DNA of 64,000 nt from Methanofollis ethanolicus (GCF_001571385.1 NZ_BCNW01000001.1:806001-870000), one strand, 5' to 3'. Counted from the first letter of the stretch, positions 43,047 through 52,778 are shown. The notes: generated from the letters alone by a model not told the origin. Made by a program: numbers and translations.

Positions 43047-44309
43047 ATGATGACTTTCCTGAATTCTTTCAAAGATGAGCAGAAAAAGCATACATCAGGG
43101 AAAGGAAAACTCGTTTTTCTTATTCTGTCGTCGATGATGACGCTGATGGGAGGTGCGGCCGTTGCACCCGCACTTCCGAGCATAAGCGCCTATTTCGCCG
43201 GCTATCCGGAAACATCCATCGCCATGATCGTCACCCTCACGTCTCTCACAATCGTCCTGACCGGATGGCTTGTCGGGATGATCTGCGACCGTATGGGAAA
43301 GGTCAGACTCCTGATGCTCTTCCTTGTGTTATTTGCCCTCCTCGGGTCTTCAGGTGCCTATCTCGGTTCGCTTGAGATGATCCTTGTCGGCAGGGCCCTG
43401 CTCGGCATTGCGATCGCCGGGATCATGACGACGACGACCGCCCTGATATCAGAATATTATTCAGGTTTCGAGAGGAGCAGGGCGATCGGGTACCAGTCGG
43501 CGGCGATGGGTCTCGGAGCGCTTGTCCTCGGACTCTCGGGCGGTTTTCTTGCCTCCTTCGGATGGAGGGAGACGTTCCTGGTCTATCTCATCGCGCTGCT
43601 CTTCGTCCCCGGCGTTTTTCTGACGATGGAAGAGCCGAAATTGGAAGGGAGGGGTTCGAGAAAGACCGGAGGTTCCGGTGCAAACGATCAGGCATTGCGC
43701 CTCCCTCTCGGGACGCTCGCCGTCATTTACATCGCCATCTTCAGTCTTATGCTCATGTTCTACACGATCCCGACAAAACTCCCCTATCTCCTTCAGGCGG
43801 GAAGCATCACCTCGACGGTCCTCAGCGGAGCCCTGATCGGCATTCCCGGCTTCGTCAGCGTTTTCAGTTCTCTCGCCTGCAGTCGGCTGTACTCCCGCCT
43901 CAGCAGGCAGACGATCCTCTCGGCCGGCTTTTTGATCATGGCTTTCGGATTTTTCGTCATAGGCCTGGTTTCAAATCTCGCTCCTGTCGTCTGCGGCCTT
44001 GTCGTTATCGGGATCGGCCAGGGCCTTGTCATCACGACCCTCGTGATCTGGCTCAGTTCGGTGGCCCCCTCGCACAGGTACGGTACCTTATTCGGCGTGT
44101 ATTCGATGTTTTTATACCTGGGGCAGTTTGCCTCGGCTTTCGCGGTGCAGCCCCTCATCGACGTGGGCGGGACGTACGCTGCGGTGTTCCTCTTCGATGG
44201 TATCTATGGCATCGGGATCGCTGCAGCCTTCGCATTTTTTGCTGTCGGCAAAAAAGTCCGGGCCGGGTCGAGCAGATGCGATCCTGATGCCGAAAAGTGC
44301 GGCTGGTGA
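43047..44309 (+). CDS. MFS transporter
   Basis: A 420-residue membrane transporter with twelve predicted helices. The loop 2-3 signature GMICDRMGKVRLL matches the MFS motif GxxxDRxGRR, and helix 5 carries GLGALVLGLSGGFLASFGWR, a drug/proton antiporter-like motif C. The ATG at 43047 has CGGAG five bases upstream. It is probably an effluxer regulated by the divergent TrmB protein; the substrate is not known. Confidence 0.85.
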   Translation: MMTFLNSFKDEQKKHTSGKGKLVFLILSSMMTLMGGAAVAPALPSISAYFAGYPETSIAMIVTLTSLTIVLTGWLVGMICDRMGKVRLLMLFLVLFALLGSSGAYLGSLEMILVGRALLGIAIAGIMTTTTALISEYYSGFERSRAIGYQSAAMGLGALVLGLSGGFLASFGWRETFLVYLIALLFVPGVFLTMEEPKLEGRGSRKTGGSGANDQALRLPLGTLAVIYIAIFSLMLMFYTIPTKLPYLLQAGSITSTVLSGALIGIPGFVSVFSSLACSRLYSRLSRQTILSAGFLIMAFGFFVIGLVSNLAPVVCGLVVIGIGQGLVITTLVIWLSSVAPSHRYGTLFGVYSMFLYLGQFASAFAVQPLIDVGGTYAAVFLFDGIYGIGIAAAFAFFAVGKKVRAGSSRCDPDAEKCGW

Positions 44310-44318
44310 CGGGGGGAT

Positions 44319-45002
44319 TCACAGCAACTCCGAAAGCCTCCGCGGCCCCGGTGCGCACCTCTCCTGGTGCGGGCACCGGGTGCACGGCGGGTTGAGGGGC
44401 TTTCGCGGTATCCTCCCCTCGTCCACGATTCTGGCGGCGGCGATCGCCCTGACCATCGCCCGCCGATCCCGCGGGCCCGGCGTGCAGAAGCGGATCACCC
44501 CCGAGGGGACGTACTCCACCCATCCTCCTTCCACCTCGAGTCCGAGCGAGTCCTGCACGCACGCGGTGTAGCAGGCGACACGGAGGCGGTCGGCCGCGTG
44601 GACGCCCGCCTTCGGGGCCTCGCCGGCCCGCGTGATCGCGAAACCCGGCAGGGCCGGGTCCACCTTGTCCGCGACGCCCCTCACGCCGAGACTTTCAGAC
44701 GAGACAGGGACGTCGAAGTCGGAGAAGAGGATCCACTCTCTGTCCCGGCAGTTCTCCATGCACTGCGCGAAGAGGAGGTGCTCCTCCTCGCCCGCGTGAG
44801 GGAGGACGGCGAGCACCTCCTCCCAGACCGCGGCCTGGTCGAAGGGGGCGCCCAGGTGGTACGAGACCTGCTTGCAGACGGCGTACCGCGGCGGCTCCTC
44901 CCTCTCCTCCTGCCTGTCCAGGTAGAGGCGGAGGGGGCAGAAGTGGGCTGTGGCGACCGACCCGATCCCGACCTTCCCGCGGTCCCTCTCAGGTGTGTCC
45001 AT
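44319..45002 (-). CDS. Cas4-like Fe-S exonuclease family protein
   Basis: A 227-residue protein of the Cas4/RecB-nuclease family. An N-terminal Cys (HFCPLRLY) and a C-terminal CTRCPHQERC supply the four ligands of an Fe-S cluster. The nuclease core is present as GVADKVD and DRLRVACYTACVQ, but the usual E-x-K strand after the Asp appears as ITR in PGFAITRAGEAPK, so cleavage activity is doubtful. No CRISPR array or other cas gene is in the window, so this is a stand-alone homologue. Confidence 0.75.
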   Translation of the reverse strand: MDTPERDRGKVGIGSVATAHFCPLRLYLDRQEEREEPPRYAVCKQVSYHLGAPFDQAAVWEEVLAVLPHAGEEEHLLFAQCMENCRDREWILFSDFDVPVSSESLGVRGVADKVDPALPGFAITRAGEAPKAGVHAADRLRVACYTACVQDSLGLEVEGGWVEYVPSGVIRFCTPGPRDRRAMVRAIAAARIVDEGRIPRKPLNPPCTRCPHQERCAPGPRRLSELL

Positions 45003-45042
45003 CGCGCAAACCCTTAATGGGTACCTGCTTATATCTTATGCT

Positions 45043-45336
45043 ATGGCTCAGAACGAGATTGCGGTCAATCTCCCCCAGACCCTCGACCCGGTCTATGCGA
45101 ACCGCATCCAGGTCGCCTACAAGGAGGACGAGTTCACCTTCATCTTCCTCCACGAAATACCCGGCACGAACCAGGCGCGGGCGAAGGCGATCGTCTCCAT
45201 CACCCCGAAACATGCGAAGAACCTCCTCGGCGTCCTTAGCAGGAGCATGAAGGACTACGAGGAGAAGTTCGGGACGATCCAGCCCCCCGCGGAGAAGACG
45301 GGAGACATGAACGTGACCATGCGGGGTTATTCGTAG
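45043..45336 (+). CDS. DUF3467 domain protein
   Basis: A 97-residue small protein beginning MAQNEIAVNLPQTLDPVYAN with the family core VAYKEDEFTFIFLHEIP and a helical PKHAKNLLGVLSRSMKDYEE. Widespread in methanogens and bacteria; function unknown. It diverges from the Cas4-like gene with a 40-bp promoter gap and ends before a T tract at 45358-45366. Confidence 0.82.
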   Translation: MAQNEIAVNLPQTLDPVYANRIQVAYKEDEFTFIFLHEIPGTNQARAKAIVSITPKHAKNLLGVLSRSMKDYEEKFGTIQPPAEKTGDMNVTMRGYS

Positions 45337-45424
45337 GCCCGGTCGCCCCCTCCCGTCGCTCTTTTTTCCGGCACCTCCAGTGCCTGTTTTATATATCTGG
45401 TCGTACTCCCATTCCGTCGGGGCC

Positions 45425-47074
45425 ATGATCCGGCAACTGGGCAGGTACCGGCAGATTGTCGGTGTCCTGGCGAAGTACGGGCTGGGCGCCGTCGCCGAGG
45501 GCGTCTTCCCCCCTCGGGCAGGGCCCGGCATCGGGAAAGGGCCGGGGGAGACCGCCCCCGACCCGGTGTACCGCCGGGTCCGCCTGGCAATCGAGGAACT
45601 CGGCCCCACCTTCATCAAGTTCGGGCAGATCCTGAGCACCCGCCGCGAGGTGCTGCCGCGGGGCCTTGTCAGGGAACTGGAGATGCTGACCGACACCGTG
45701 GCCCCCCTCCCCTTCGCGGTGATCCGGCCGATCGTCGAGGAGGAGTGCGGCCCGATCCCCGAGGCCTTCGCCTCCTTCGATGAAAAGCCCGTTGCTGCGG
45801 CGTCCCTCGCCCAGGTCCACCGCGCCGTCCTGATGGACGGGACGGTCGTCGCCGTCAAGGTGCAGCGCCCGGGCATCAGGAAGGTGATCGAGGACGACCT
45901 GGAGATCCTCGCTTCCCTTGCGCGGCGTGTCGAGCGCCACCGCCCCGACCTTGCCGTCTACAACCCGACAGGCCTCGTGCAGGAGTTCGCCCTCCAGATC
46001 AGGCGGGAACTCGACTTCGTGCAGGAGGGGAAGAACGCCGCGGCCCTGGCCCGCAACCTGGAGGACTTTCCCCGCGTCGTCGTCCCCGCGATCGTCTGGG
46101 CGTACTCGGGGCCCCGCCTGCTGACCATGACCTTCATCGACGGGGTACGGATCGACGACCTCGACGGGATCAGGGCGCTCGGGGTCTCTCCGGGACGGAT
46201 CGCCGACATCCTGCTCGCCGTGTACCTGAAGCAGGTCTTCGAGGACGGTTTCTTCCACGCCGACCCCCACCCAGGCAACCTCCTGGTGACCGGGGCCGGG
46301 TCTCTTGCCTTCGTCGACTTCGGGACCGTCGGGATACTCCGTCCCGAACGCCGGGACGCCTTCATCCGCCTCGTCTACGGCGTCGTCGACGAGGACACGG
46401 ACGCCGTCGTCGAGGCCTACCGCGACCTCGGGATCGCTCCCCGGGACGGGACGATCGACCTTTTCAAGGACGATACCTATGCCACTCTCCGGGGCCTGGG
46501 GTCGTACGAGATCGGCCAGGTCGACATCAGGGGAGTGATGGAGGAGATCCCGGAGACCCTCCGGCGCTACCACCTCCGTGTCCCTCTCTCGCTGATGCAG
46601 GTGATCAAGGTCCTCCTCTTCCTCACCTCGATCTGCCTGAACCTGGACCCATCCTTCAATTTCCCGGCGCGGGCAGGACCGACGGTCAGGAAGATCCGCA
46701 TGCGCCAGGTCTTCTCGGCCGAGAGACTGGAGCACATGGTGGCGTCGGCACACCGGCAGATCAGGGACGCGGTCGAACTCCCGCAGACGGCGAACACGAC
46801 GCTCAGGAAACTCTCGACCGGCGGCGTCTCCATCGGCATCGTGAGCGCCGACCTTGCAGACCTCGCCGCCTCGGTCAGGTACGCCGCGAACATCCTCCTC
46901 GTCGGCATGGTCGGGGCGGGTTTCGTCCTCGGGGCGGGTCTGGTCCTGCTCTCCTCGGAGCGCCCTGAAAGTCCGGTCCTGTACGATGCGATCTCCGCAG
47001 TGACCTTATCCGGTTTTTCCCTGGCGATCATCATCGCTCTCGTGGCCGTCTATCTCGTGCTGACCCGGCGCTGA
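45425..47074 (+). CDS. ABC1/UbiB/AarF-family atypical kinase
   Basis: A 549-residue membrane-associated protein kinase-like ATPase. Motifs: KFGQILSTRREVLP (KxGQ), AAASLAQVHRAVLMDG (Ala-rich nucleotide loop), VAVKVQRPG (Lys), DPHPGNLLVTG near residue 279 and FVDFGTVG. Two hydrophobic helices close the C terminus. UbiB relatives support ubiquinone and isoprenoid-lipid metabolism; methanogens lack ubiquinone, so a lipid or methanophenazine-like role is possible. TTTATATATC at 45388-45397 makes the transcript nearly leaderless. Confidence 0.9.
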   Translation: MIRQLGRYRQIVGVLAKYGLGAVAEGVFPPRAGPGIGKGPGETAPDPVYRRVRLAIEELGPTFIKFGQILSTRREVLPRGLVRELEMLTDTVAPLPFAVIRPIVEEECGPIPEAFASFDEKPVAAASLAQVHRAVLMDGTVVAVKVQRPGIRKVIEDDLEILASLARRVERHRPDLAVYNPTGLVQEFALQIRRELDFVQEGKNAAALARNLEDFPRVVVPAIVWAYSGPRLLTMTFIDGVRIDDLDGIRALGVSPGRIADILLAVYLKQVFEDGFFHADPHPGNLLVTGAGSLAFVDFGTVGILRPERRDAFIRLVYGVVDEDTDAVVEAYRDLGIAPRDGTIDLFKDDTYATLRGLGSYEIGQVDIRGVMEEIPETLRRYHLRVPLSLMQVIKVLLFLTSICLNLDPSFNFPARAGPTVRKIRMRQVFSAERLEHMVASAHRQIRDAVELPQTANTTLRKLSTGGVSIGIVSADLADLAASVRYAANILLVGMVGAGFVLGAGLVLLSSERPESPVLYDAISAVTLSGFSLAIIIALVAVYLVLTRR

Positions 47075-47211
47075 CGGGCGACATCGTGGGAAGCGCCCCT
47101 CGGCCTCCTCCTTGCCGCGCTCTTCCTCGCCCTCTCCCGGAGAGGCGGGGGTCCGGGCCCCCACCGATGAGTATCTTTATAATTCCGCGGGGTCAATATG
47201 ATAGAGTACCT

Positions 47212-47283
47212 GCCGCCGTGGCTTAGCGGTATAGCGGCTGATTCGTAATCAGCAGGTCGAGGGTTCAATTCCCTCCGGCGGCT
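47212..47283 (+). tRNA. tRNA-Thr (CGT)
   Basis: The acceptor GCCGCCG pairs with CGGCGGC. The anticodon stem GCTGA/TCAGC encloses TTCGTAA (anticodon CGT). The T arm contains GGTTCAATTCCC, and no intron or encoded CCA is present. A TTTATAATTC box lies about 35 bases upstream. Confidence 0.95.
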
Positions 47284-47619
47284 CTGTTTCTTTTGTCCGG
47301 GTCTTTTTCAAAAAAAAGCGATCTTCCCGCAGGGTCCGCAATCGGTTTTCATTCTCTTCGCTCTCTGCACCCTTTCACTCGCCGATCATCTCTGTCCGGC
47401 GGTCCGACCTCTCGATGCAATCGCGCGTTCTCCGTCAGGGTTTTTCGCGAAGCGTACGCGGGAGATGACATCTCTCCCCGATATCCCCGAGGAGGTGTCG
47501 GAGATTCTTTGTTTTCCACGCCGCCCGACGCCCGCGTTCGTTCGGCGACGGCGTGAATATTTTCGACACTTTATTATCTGGTGTTACCTATCTCATTTAT
47601 TGTATTATCGGAGCAGACC
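47284..47619. other. Intergenic region without a gene
   Basis: Between tRNA-Thr and cooC. It has a T-rich stretch just after the tRNA that should end transcription, and an AT-rich segment near 47555-47600 that probably holds the cooC promoter (TTTATTATC). Nothing else is recognisable. Confidence 0.5.
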
Positions 47620-48387
47620 ATGAAGATTGTCATATGTGGAAAAGGGGGGAGCGGGAAGAGCACCATCTCGTCCCTCCTTGCAAAAAACTTTGTAAAGAAC
47701 GGCTTTTCCGTCCTTGTCGTCGACACCGACGAGTCGAACTTCGGCCTCCACCGGCAGCTGGGGGTCGATCTTCCCCCCGACTTCATGGGGTATTATGGCG
47801 GTAAGCAGACCGTGGTGGAGAAAATTTTTCAGGCAGCCCCGAACTATGATTCGGTCTCCTTTTTCGATAAAGAATGGGGTTTTGCCGATATTCCCCCCGC
47901 GTACCTCTCGGGAAATGACGGCGTGAAACTCGTCGCCATCGGGAAGATCCACGAGGCGGGCGAGGGCTGTGCATGTGCGATGGGGATGATGGCAAAACAG
48001 TTCCTCGGGAACCTGAAGGTGACGCCGGGCGAAGTGGTCATCACCGATACCGAGGCCGGTATCGAACACTTCGGGAGGGGCATCGAGGAGAATGCGGACG
48101 CGGTCCTCATGGTGATCGATCCCTCCTACGAATCCCTCAAACTGGCCGAAAAAGTTGCAGAACTGAGCACAAGCATCGACAAACCGGTATTTTTCGTCCT
48201 GAACAAGGTTGACGGGTCCAGCGAAGACTTCATGCGCGACGCCCTCGGCGGCAGGCACGCCATCGCCGCGGTGATACCGGTGGACCCGTCCCTCGCCCTC
48301 GCGGGGCTCCGGGGGGACGAAGTCGAGGCGGACTCCGCCGATATCGAAAGACTGAGCCTGTTCCTTCGGGATAAACTGGCCCGGTAA
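47620..48387 (+). CDS. cooC: CooC-like nickel-insertion ATPase
   Basis: MinD/NifH-fold ATPase of 255 residues. The deviant Walker A CGKGGSGKST and switch regions VDTDESNFG and ITDTEAGIEHFGRG are present. A CxC pair near residues 117 and 119 (GEGCACAMG) is the nickel- or zinc-binding motif of CooC. It matures the Ni-Fe-S centre of CO dehydrogenase/acetyl-CoA synthase. CGGAG sits six bases before the ATG. No cdh or coo genes are in the window. Confidence 0.9.
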   Translation: MKIVICGKGGSGKSTISSLLAKNFVKNGFSVLVVDTDESNFGLHRQLGVDLPPDFMGYYGGKQTVVEKIFQAAPNYDSVSFFDKEWGFADIPPAYLSGNDGVKLVAIGKIHEAGEGCACAMGMMAKQFLGNLKVTPGEVVITDTEAGIEHFGRGIEENADAVLMVIDPSYESLKLAEKVAELSTSIDKPVFFVLNKVDGSSEDFMRDALGGRHAIAAVIPVDPSLALAGLRGDEVEADSADIERLSLFLRDKLAR

Positions 48388-48401
48388 CGGCAGGCACCCC
48401 C

Positions 48402-49073
48402 TCACTCTTTTTTCTTCACCGCGTACCTCAGGTGCACTCTGCCCTTCCCCGCCTCCTTCGACCCGATCAACTCCAGGTCGACGGGTGCGTCCACCCCCCT
48501 GAACAGTTTCGTGCACCCCGCCCCTGCGATCACCGGGGTGACGACAAGGCTGACCTCGTCGGCGACCCCCGCCGCGATCAGGGCGCCGGAGAGGCCGCCG
48601 CCGCTGTCGGTGACGACGCAGGAGATCCCGAAACGCGCTTCGAGTTCGTGCAGCGCTGCTTTGAGGTCGACCCGCTCCGTCCCGCACCTGATGAACGGGT
48701 ACTCCCTCTCCCGCAGGTACGCGATGTAGTCCTCCGGCGTTGCGGCGGAGACGAGGACGACGACGTCCTTGATATGCTCCATCTGCCGGTAGACGTGGAG
48801 CAGGCCCTTCAGCACTCCCCTGCTGTCGACGAAGACCCCGATCGGCCGCGGGTCGTCGGGACTGACCGCAGGCCTCTGGAGGTCCGCGGGGCCCTCCGGC
48901 TGCTCGATGTCCAGAAACGTCTCGATGCCCGTCCGCGCCGTCGTCGAACCGACGAGAAGCGCCTCAGGCCCGAAGGAGAGGAGGAGTTCGTAGTGCAGAC
49001 CGATATCGATATCATAGCCCGTGATCGCGTTGTCGAGGCTGACCGTGGTGTGGATGATCACCTGCGGGGACAT
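48402..49073 (-). CDS. RibD C-terminal-type reductase
   Basis: A 223-residue NADPH-dependent reductase of the dihydrofolate-reductase-like RibD C-terminal family (HTTVSLDNAITGYDIDIGLH, GSTTARTGIE, VTDSGGGLSGALIAAGVADE, VVTPVIAGAGC). The archaeal member of this family reduces the ribosylaminopyrimidine intermediate of riboflavin and F420 synthesis. This one is plausible for that role but may be a paralogue. A TATA box at 49095-49102 lies about 25 bases before the start, so the mRNA is leaderless. Confidence 0.82.
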   Translation of the reverse strand: MSPQVIIHTTVSLDNAITGYDIDIGLHYELLLSFGPEALLVGSTTARTGIETFLDIEQPEGPADLQRPAVSPDDPRPIGVFVDSRGVLKGLLHVYRQMEHIKDVVVLVSAATPEDYIAYLREREYPFIRCGTERVDLKAALHELEARFGISCVVTDSGGGLSGALIAAGVADEVSLVVTPVIAGAGCTKLFRGVDAPVDLELIGSKEAGKGRVHLRYAVKKKE

Positions 49074-49496
49074 GGAGGGAAATACGGAGCCTGTCTATAT
49101 AACCCGTTCTCGCGGGGTGCGAAACAGAAACCCCGGAAGGTGGGCACTGCTCTGAGCCGTGCGCCATCCCGGTGGGGCCGCGAAAACCCCCGCCGAAAAA
49201 GTACGGGAGAGATGGGGCCCCGGTGCGGGAGAGGTCTCTCCGGGACACTCGCGACGTCCCCCTCTCTCGTTTTGCCTCCCCGAAAAAACCCGTGCTATAT
49301 TCCGTACTGCATCTCCAATGTCCATAGCGTTTAAATGAAAAATATATGTTCAATAAGGTCATTATTAGAATCTTCCGGTCAAAATACCAACATATATATG
49401 TAACAAAATGGAATTGCGAGCGTCTCGGCCCCCCGTGAGGCGTGATCTCATTTTGCATCCGGGGAAGCTGACGTCCAGTTTATGAGGAGGCTTGAA
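49074..49496. other. Promoter region between reductase and surface protein
   Basis: It holds the leaderless reductase promoter at the left and an AT-rich stretch with ACATATATATGT near 49388-49402, a likely TATA box for the surface protein, giving a leader of about 70 bases. No gene is seen. Confidence 0.5.
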
Positions 49497-52400
49497 ATGA
49501 GAAAAATCCCCCAATCCCCGAAAGAAATACCTTTTTTTGTCGTCCTGCTGGTGGCCCTGGCCTGTATCGTCGGCCCTGCCGCCGGCGAGGACGGGTCCAC
49601 GGTCCCGCCTGAAACACTGGCGCACGTTGAAACGGTCACGAACGCCACATCCCCGATGGAAACGGAGACGCCGCCGGATGCGGCGCTCGTCCTCTCGATC
49701 GCCGCCGACCCGCCTGACGGCACGGTGCCGCTCACCGTGCATTTCACCGGCACGGCGACGGGCGTCGCGGTCGACATCTGGGAGTGGACAATCGACGGCG
49801 TCGCGGCGGACGCAGACGGCCCTGACCTTACTCACACATTCCTCACGTCGGGCACCTACACCGTCGCCCTCACCGCAACCAACACCACCCTCTCCCTTGC
49901 AAACACCACTGCGGTCGAGGTCGTCGCGGAGGAGATACGTCCCCTCGTGAGGGCCGCCAGGGCCGGGATCGTCCACCCCCACATCTGGAATGTCTCGAAG
50001 ATCGCGGGGGCCGGCAACTACACCAGTCTCCTGGATGTCCCTGAGATCGGAGACGGCGACACCGTCCGCATCTGGGGCATGGCGGAGAGTGCAGAGGACC
50101 GCATTTACGAGGGCGGGATCGTCATCGGCGTCCCCGACGTGACAGTCAAACAGTGGGAGGGGTCGCCCGCGCAACCCCTCATCACCACCACCTCGGCAGT
50201 CGGCCCCTCGGCGGTCGCACCGATGTCCCCCGGCCCCGCGGCACCGGCCTTCACCGTCACCGCGGACAACGCCACCTTCCGCGGCCTCACCCTCTCGGGC
50301 AACCGGTTGAACGGCAACGGCGCCGGGATCCATGCCGTCGGGAGTGATGAAGTCCACATCCGGGGCCTCACCGTCACCGACTGCACCTTCACCGGGAACG
50401 CGGCGAACGGTGGTGCAGCCGGCGGTGCGCTCTCTGCCGAGTACGTTGACGACCTCCAGGTCGAGAGGACAGAGTTCACCGACAACACCGCGACCTACGG
50501 CGGCGGGGCATACTTCCTCGGGTGCACCAATGCCGCGCTCACCGGCGTCACCTTCACCGACAACGAAGCAGAGGATTGCGGCGGCGGGGCAGATTTCTGG
50601 GATTCCTCCGGGATCACCCTTTCCGGCGTCACCTTCACCAACAACACCGCGGCGACCTACGGCGGCGGGGCAGATTTCTATACCACATCTGACACCGTGC
50701 TCACCGGCATCACCTTCACCAACAACACCGCGGCAAACTCCGGCGGCGGGGCAAACTTCTATACCACGTCTGACACCGTGCTCACCGACGCCACCTTCAC
50801 CAACAACACCGCGGCGAACTCCGGCGGCGGGGCAGCGTTCGGGTGGTGCGATAATGCCACGCTCACCCGCGCAACCTTTGAAAATAACAGGGCAGAATTT
50901 TCCGGCAGCGGGCCGGATATCGAGCCGAAGGCCGCCAGCAGCGGGCCAGAGATCTCCTACTGCGGCGGCGGTGCATACTTCTATGACACGTCTGACGCCG
51001 TGCTCACCGACACCGCCTTCACCAACAACACCGCGGCGAACTCCGGCGGCGGGGCATACTTTGAGGACTGTGCGAATGCCGCGCTCACCGGCACCACGTT
51101 CCTCGGCAACACCGCGACCTACTACGGCGGCGGGACGTACTTCGGGTGGTGCGAGGAACCCACGCTCGCCGACGCCATCTTCACCGGCAACACCGCGATC
51201 TACGGCGGCGGGGCATACTTTGAGGACAGTGCGAACGCCACGCTCACCGACGCCACCTTCACCGGCAACACCGCGATCTACGGCGGCGGGGCATACTTTG
51301 AGGACTGTGCGAACGCCACGCTCACCGACGCCACCTTCACCGGCAACACCGCGACCTACTGCGGTGGCGGGGCAGCGTTCTGGGGGTGCGGGGACACCAC
51401 CATCACCGGCACCGCTTTCACTGAAAACGACGCGACCTACGGCGGCGGGGCGGCGTTCGGGGGGTGCGGGGACACCACCATCACCGGCACCACGTTCATC
51501 GACAACACCGTGACCGACCACGACCTCGAGATGCGGGGTCTGAAGTCCTCTGAAGAAGATGTAGAGAGTTCCGGCGGTGCGGTCTATTTCATGTATTGCG
51601 AAGACACCACCATCACCAACTGCCGCTTCGACAACCCCACCAACATCTATGCCGAAGGTGGCTTTGAAGGGCCTACCCTTGCAAAAAGCGACATCATAGA
51701 ACATTTCTCCGCCGTCCTGAACACCACCCGCACACCGGGCACGAACATCGCCGTCGGGCCGTACCTCGGCGGCAACCTCTGGCTGAATGACCCCACACAG
51801 AACATCTCTGAGTGGTGTGCTGACGCGGACTTCGACGGCATCTGCGACGAACCGCTGACCATCGCCATGAACGGCGGCGAGGAATTCGGCACCGACTACC
51901 TCCCGCTGGTGTACGGCGGGACTGTGGCGATCGCCTCGACACCTGCCGGGGCGTCCGTCCACCTGGACGGCGTGGCGGTCAACCGCACCACCGACGCCTC
52001 CCTCTACCTCCCGGTCGGCGACCACACGGTCACCGTCACCCTCGACGGCTACGTGACCCCTGCAACCCGGACGGTGACGGTCGTTCCGGGCGAGACGGTG
52101 CCTGTCTCCTTCGCCCTCCAGCCCGTCTCTTCCCCCTCCTCCGGTTCCGGCGGCGGCCACTCCGACCTCTCCGCCGCGTCGGCAGGACTGATCCTCTCCG
52201 GTGGCAGCGGCATCCTGGCATTCCAGGGCCCGGCCATCTACGAGATCAGGGTGGCGGCCGGCGAGACGATCCAGGACCTTCTGGTCACCATCGGGCGGAG
52301 CGGCCTCCCCTCCGGCGTCAACGCTCCGACCGGCACGATCTTTGAGTACGACGAAGTGACGCTCTACCACACGACCGACGATGCGGTCGAGGGCGCCCTC

Positions 52401-52778
52401 ATCCTCTTCAGCATCCCGAAGGCGTGGCTGGAGGAGAACGGCATCGACCCCGCGGACGTGGTGCTGTACCGCTACCACGACGGCGCCTGGCAGGCCCTCC
52501 CCACCGAAGTCACGGACGAGGACGCGACCTCCTGGCACTTCTCGGCACAGAGTCCGGGCTTCTCCCTCTTTGCGATCGGCGGAGACCCCTCGCCCGTCGC
52601 GGTCAAAGCGCCGGACGCCGGTGCACAGGCCGGGACGACAGAACCCCTCCCGCCGGTGACTGAAACACCGGCATCGCCCCCGGCGGAGACACCGCAGCCC
52701 TTCCCCACCATGATCCTCATCCTCTGCGGGGCGGCCGTCCTCCTCATCGTCGCGGTCGTCCTCCGGACGAGGAGATAG
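49497..52778 (+). CDS. Large beta-helix surface protein with PKD, PEGA and PGF-pre-PGF domains
   Basis: A secreted, membrane-anchored protein of 1093 residues. Order: signal peptide (about 1-30), PKD domain (about 60-140, ending SGTYTVALTATN), a right-handed beta-helix of repeated GGGAYF...TFTGNTA units (about 235-725), a PEGA domain (about 800-875, GGTVAIASTPAGASVHLDGV), a PGF-pre-PGF domain (about 900-1030) and a C-terminal helix MILILCGAAVLLIVAVVL with RTRR. This is the plan of methanogen adhesins or S-layer-associated proteins. ATG 49497 has AGGAGG nine bases upstream. Confidence 0.88.
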   Translation: MRKIPQSPKEIPFFVVLLVALACIVGPAAGEDGSTVPPETLAHVETVTNATSPMETETPPDAALVLSIAADPPDGTVPLTVHFTGTATGVAVDIWEWTIDGVAADADGPDLTHTFLTSGTYTVALTATNTTLSLANTTAVEVVAEEIRPLVRAARAGIVHPHIWNVSKIAGAGNYTSLLDVPEIGDGDTVRIWGMAESAEDRIYEGGIVIGVPDVTVKQWEGSPAQPLITTTSAVGPSAVAPMSPGPAAPAFTVTADNATFRGLTLSGNRLNGNGAGIHAVGSDEVHIRGLTVTDCTFTGNAANGGAAGGALSAEYVDDLQVERTEFTDNTATYGGGAYFLGCTNAALTGVTFTDNEAEDCGGGADFWDSSGITLSGVTFTNNTAATYGGGADFYTTSDTVLTGITFTNNTAANSGGGANFYTTSDTVLTDATFTNNTAANSGGGAAFGWCDNATLTRATFENNRAEFSGSGPDIEPKAASSGPEISYCGGGAYFYDTSDAVLTDTAFTNNTAANSGGGAYFEDCANAALTGTTFLGNTATYYGGGTYFGWCEEPTLADAIFTGNTAIYGGGAYFEDSANATLTDATFTGNTAIYGGGAYFEDCANATLTDATFTGNTATYCGGGAAFWGCGDTTITGTAFTENDATYGGGAAFGGCGDTTITGTTFIDNTVTDHDLEMRGLKSSEEDVESSGGAVYFMYCEDTTITNCRFDNPTNIYAEGGFEGPTLAKSDIIEHFSAVLNTTRTPGTNIAVGPYLGGNLWLNDPTQNISEWCADADFDGICDEPLTIAMNGGEEFGTDYLPLVYGGTVAIASTPAGASVHLDGVAVNRTTDASLYLPVGDHTVTVTLDGYVTPATRTVTVVPGETVPVSFALQPVSSPSSGSGGGHSDLSAASAGLILSGGSGILAFQGPAIYEIRVAAGETIQDLLVTIGRSGLPSGVNAPTGTIFEYDEVTLYHTTDDAVEGALILFSIPKAWLEENGIDPADVVLYRYHDGAWQALPTEVTDEDATSWHFSAQSPGFSLFAIGGDPSPVAVKAPDAGAQAGTTEPLPPVTETPASPPAETPQPFPTMILILCGAAVLLIVAVVLRTRR
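50480..51510 (+). repeat. Coding tandem repeats in the surface protein
   Basis: About a dozen imperfect units of roughly 26 residues (GGGA-Y/D-F, then N-A-T-L-T-D-A-T-F-T-G-N-T). Two adjacent units starting at 51195 and 51273 are almost identical at DNA level with a spacing of exactly 78 bp, which shows recent duplication and potential for length variation. Confidence 0.8.

Noticed and set aside
48432-49334. A 300-residue plus-strand open frame
   Set aside because: It runs antisense to the RibD-like reductase, which has recognisable motifs and a leaderless promoter.
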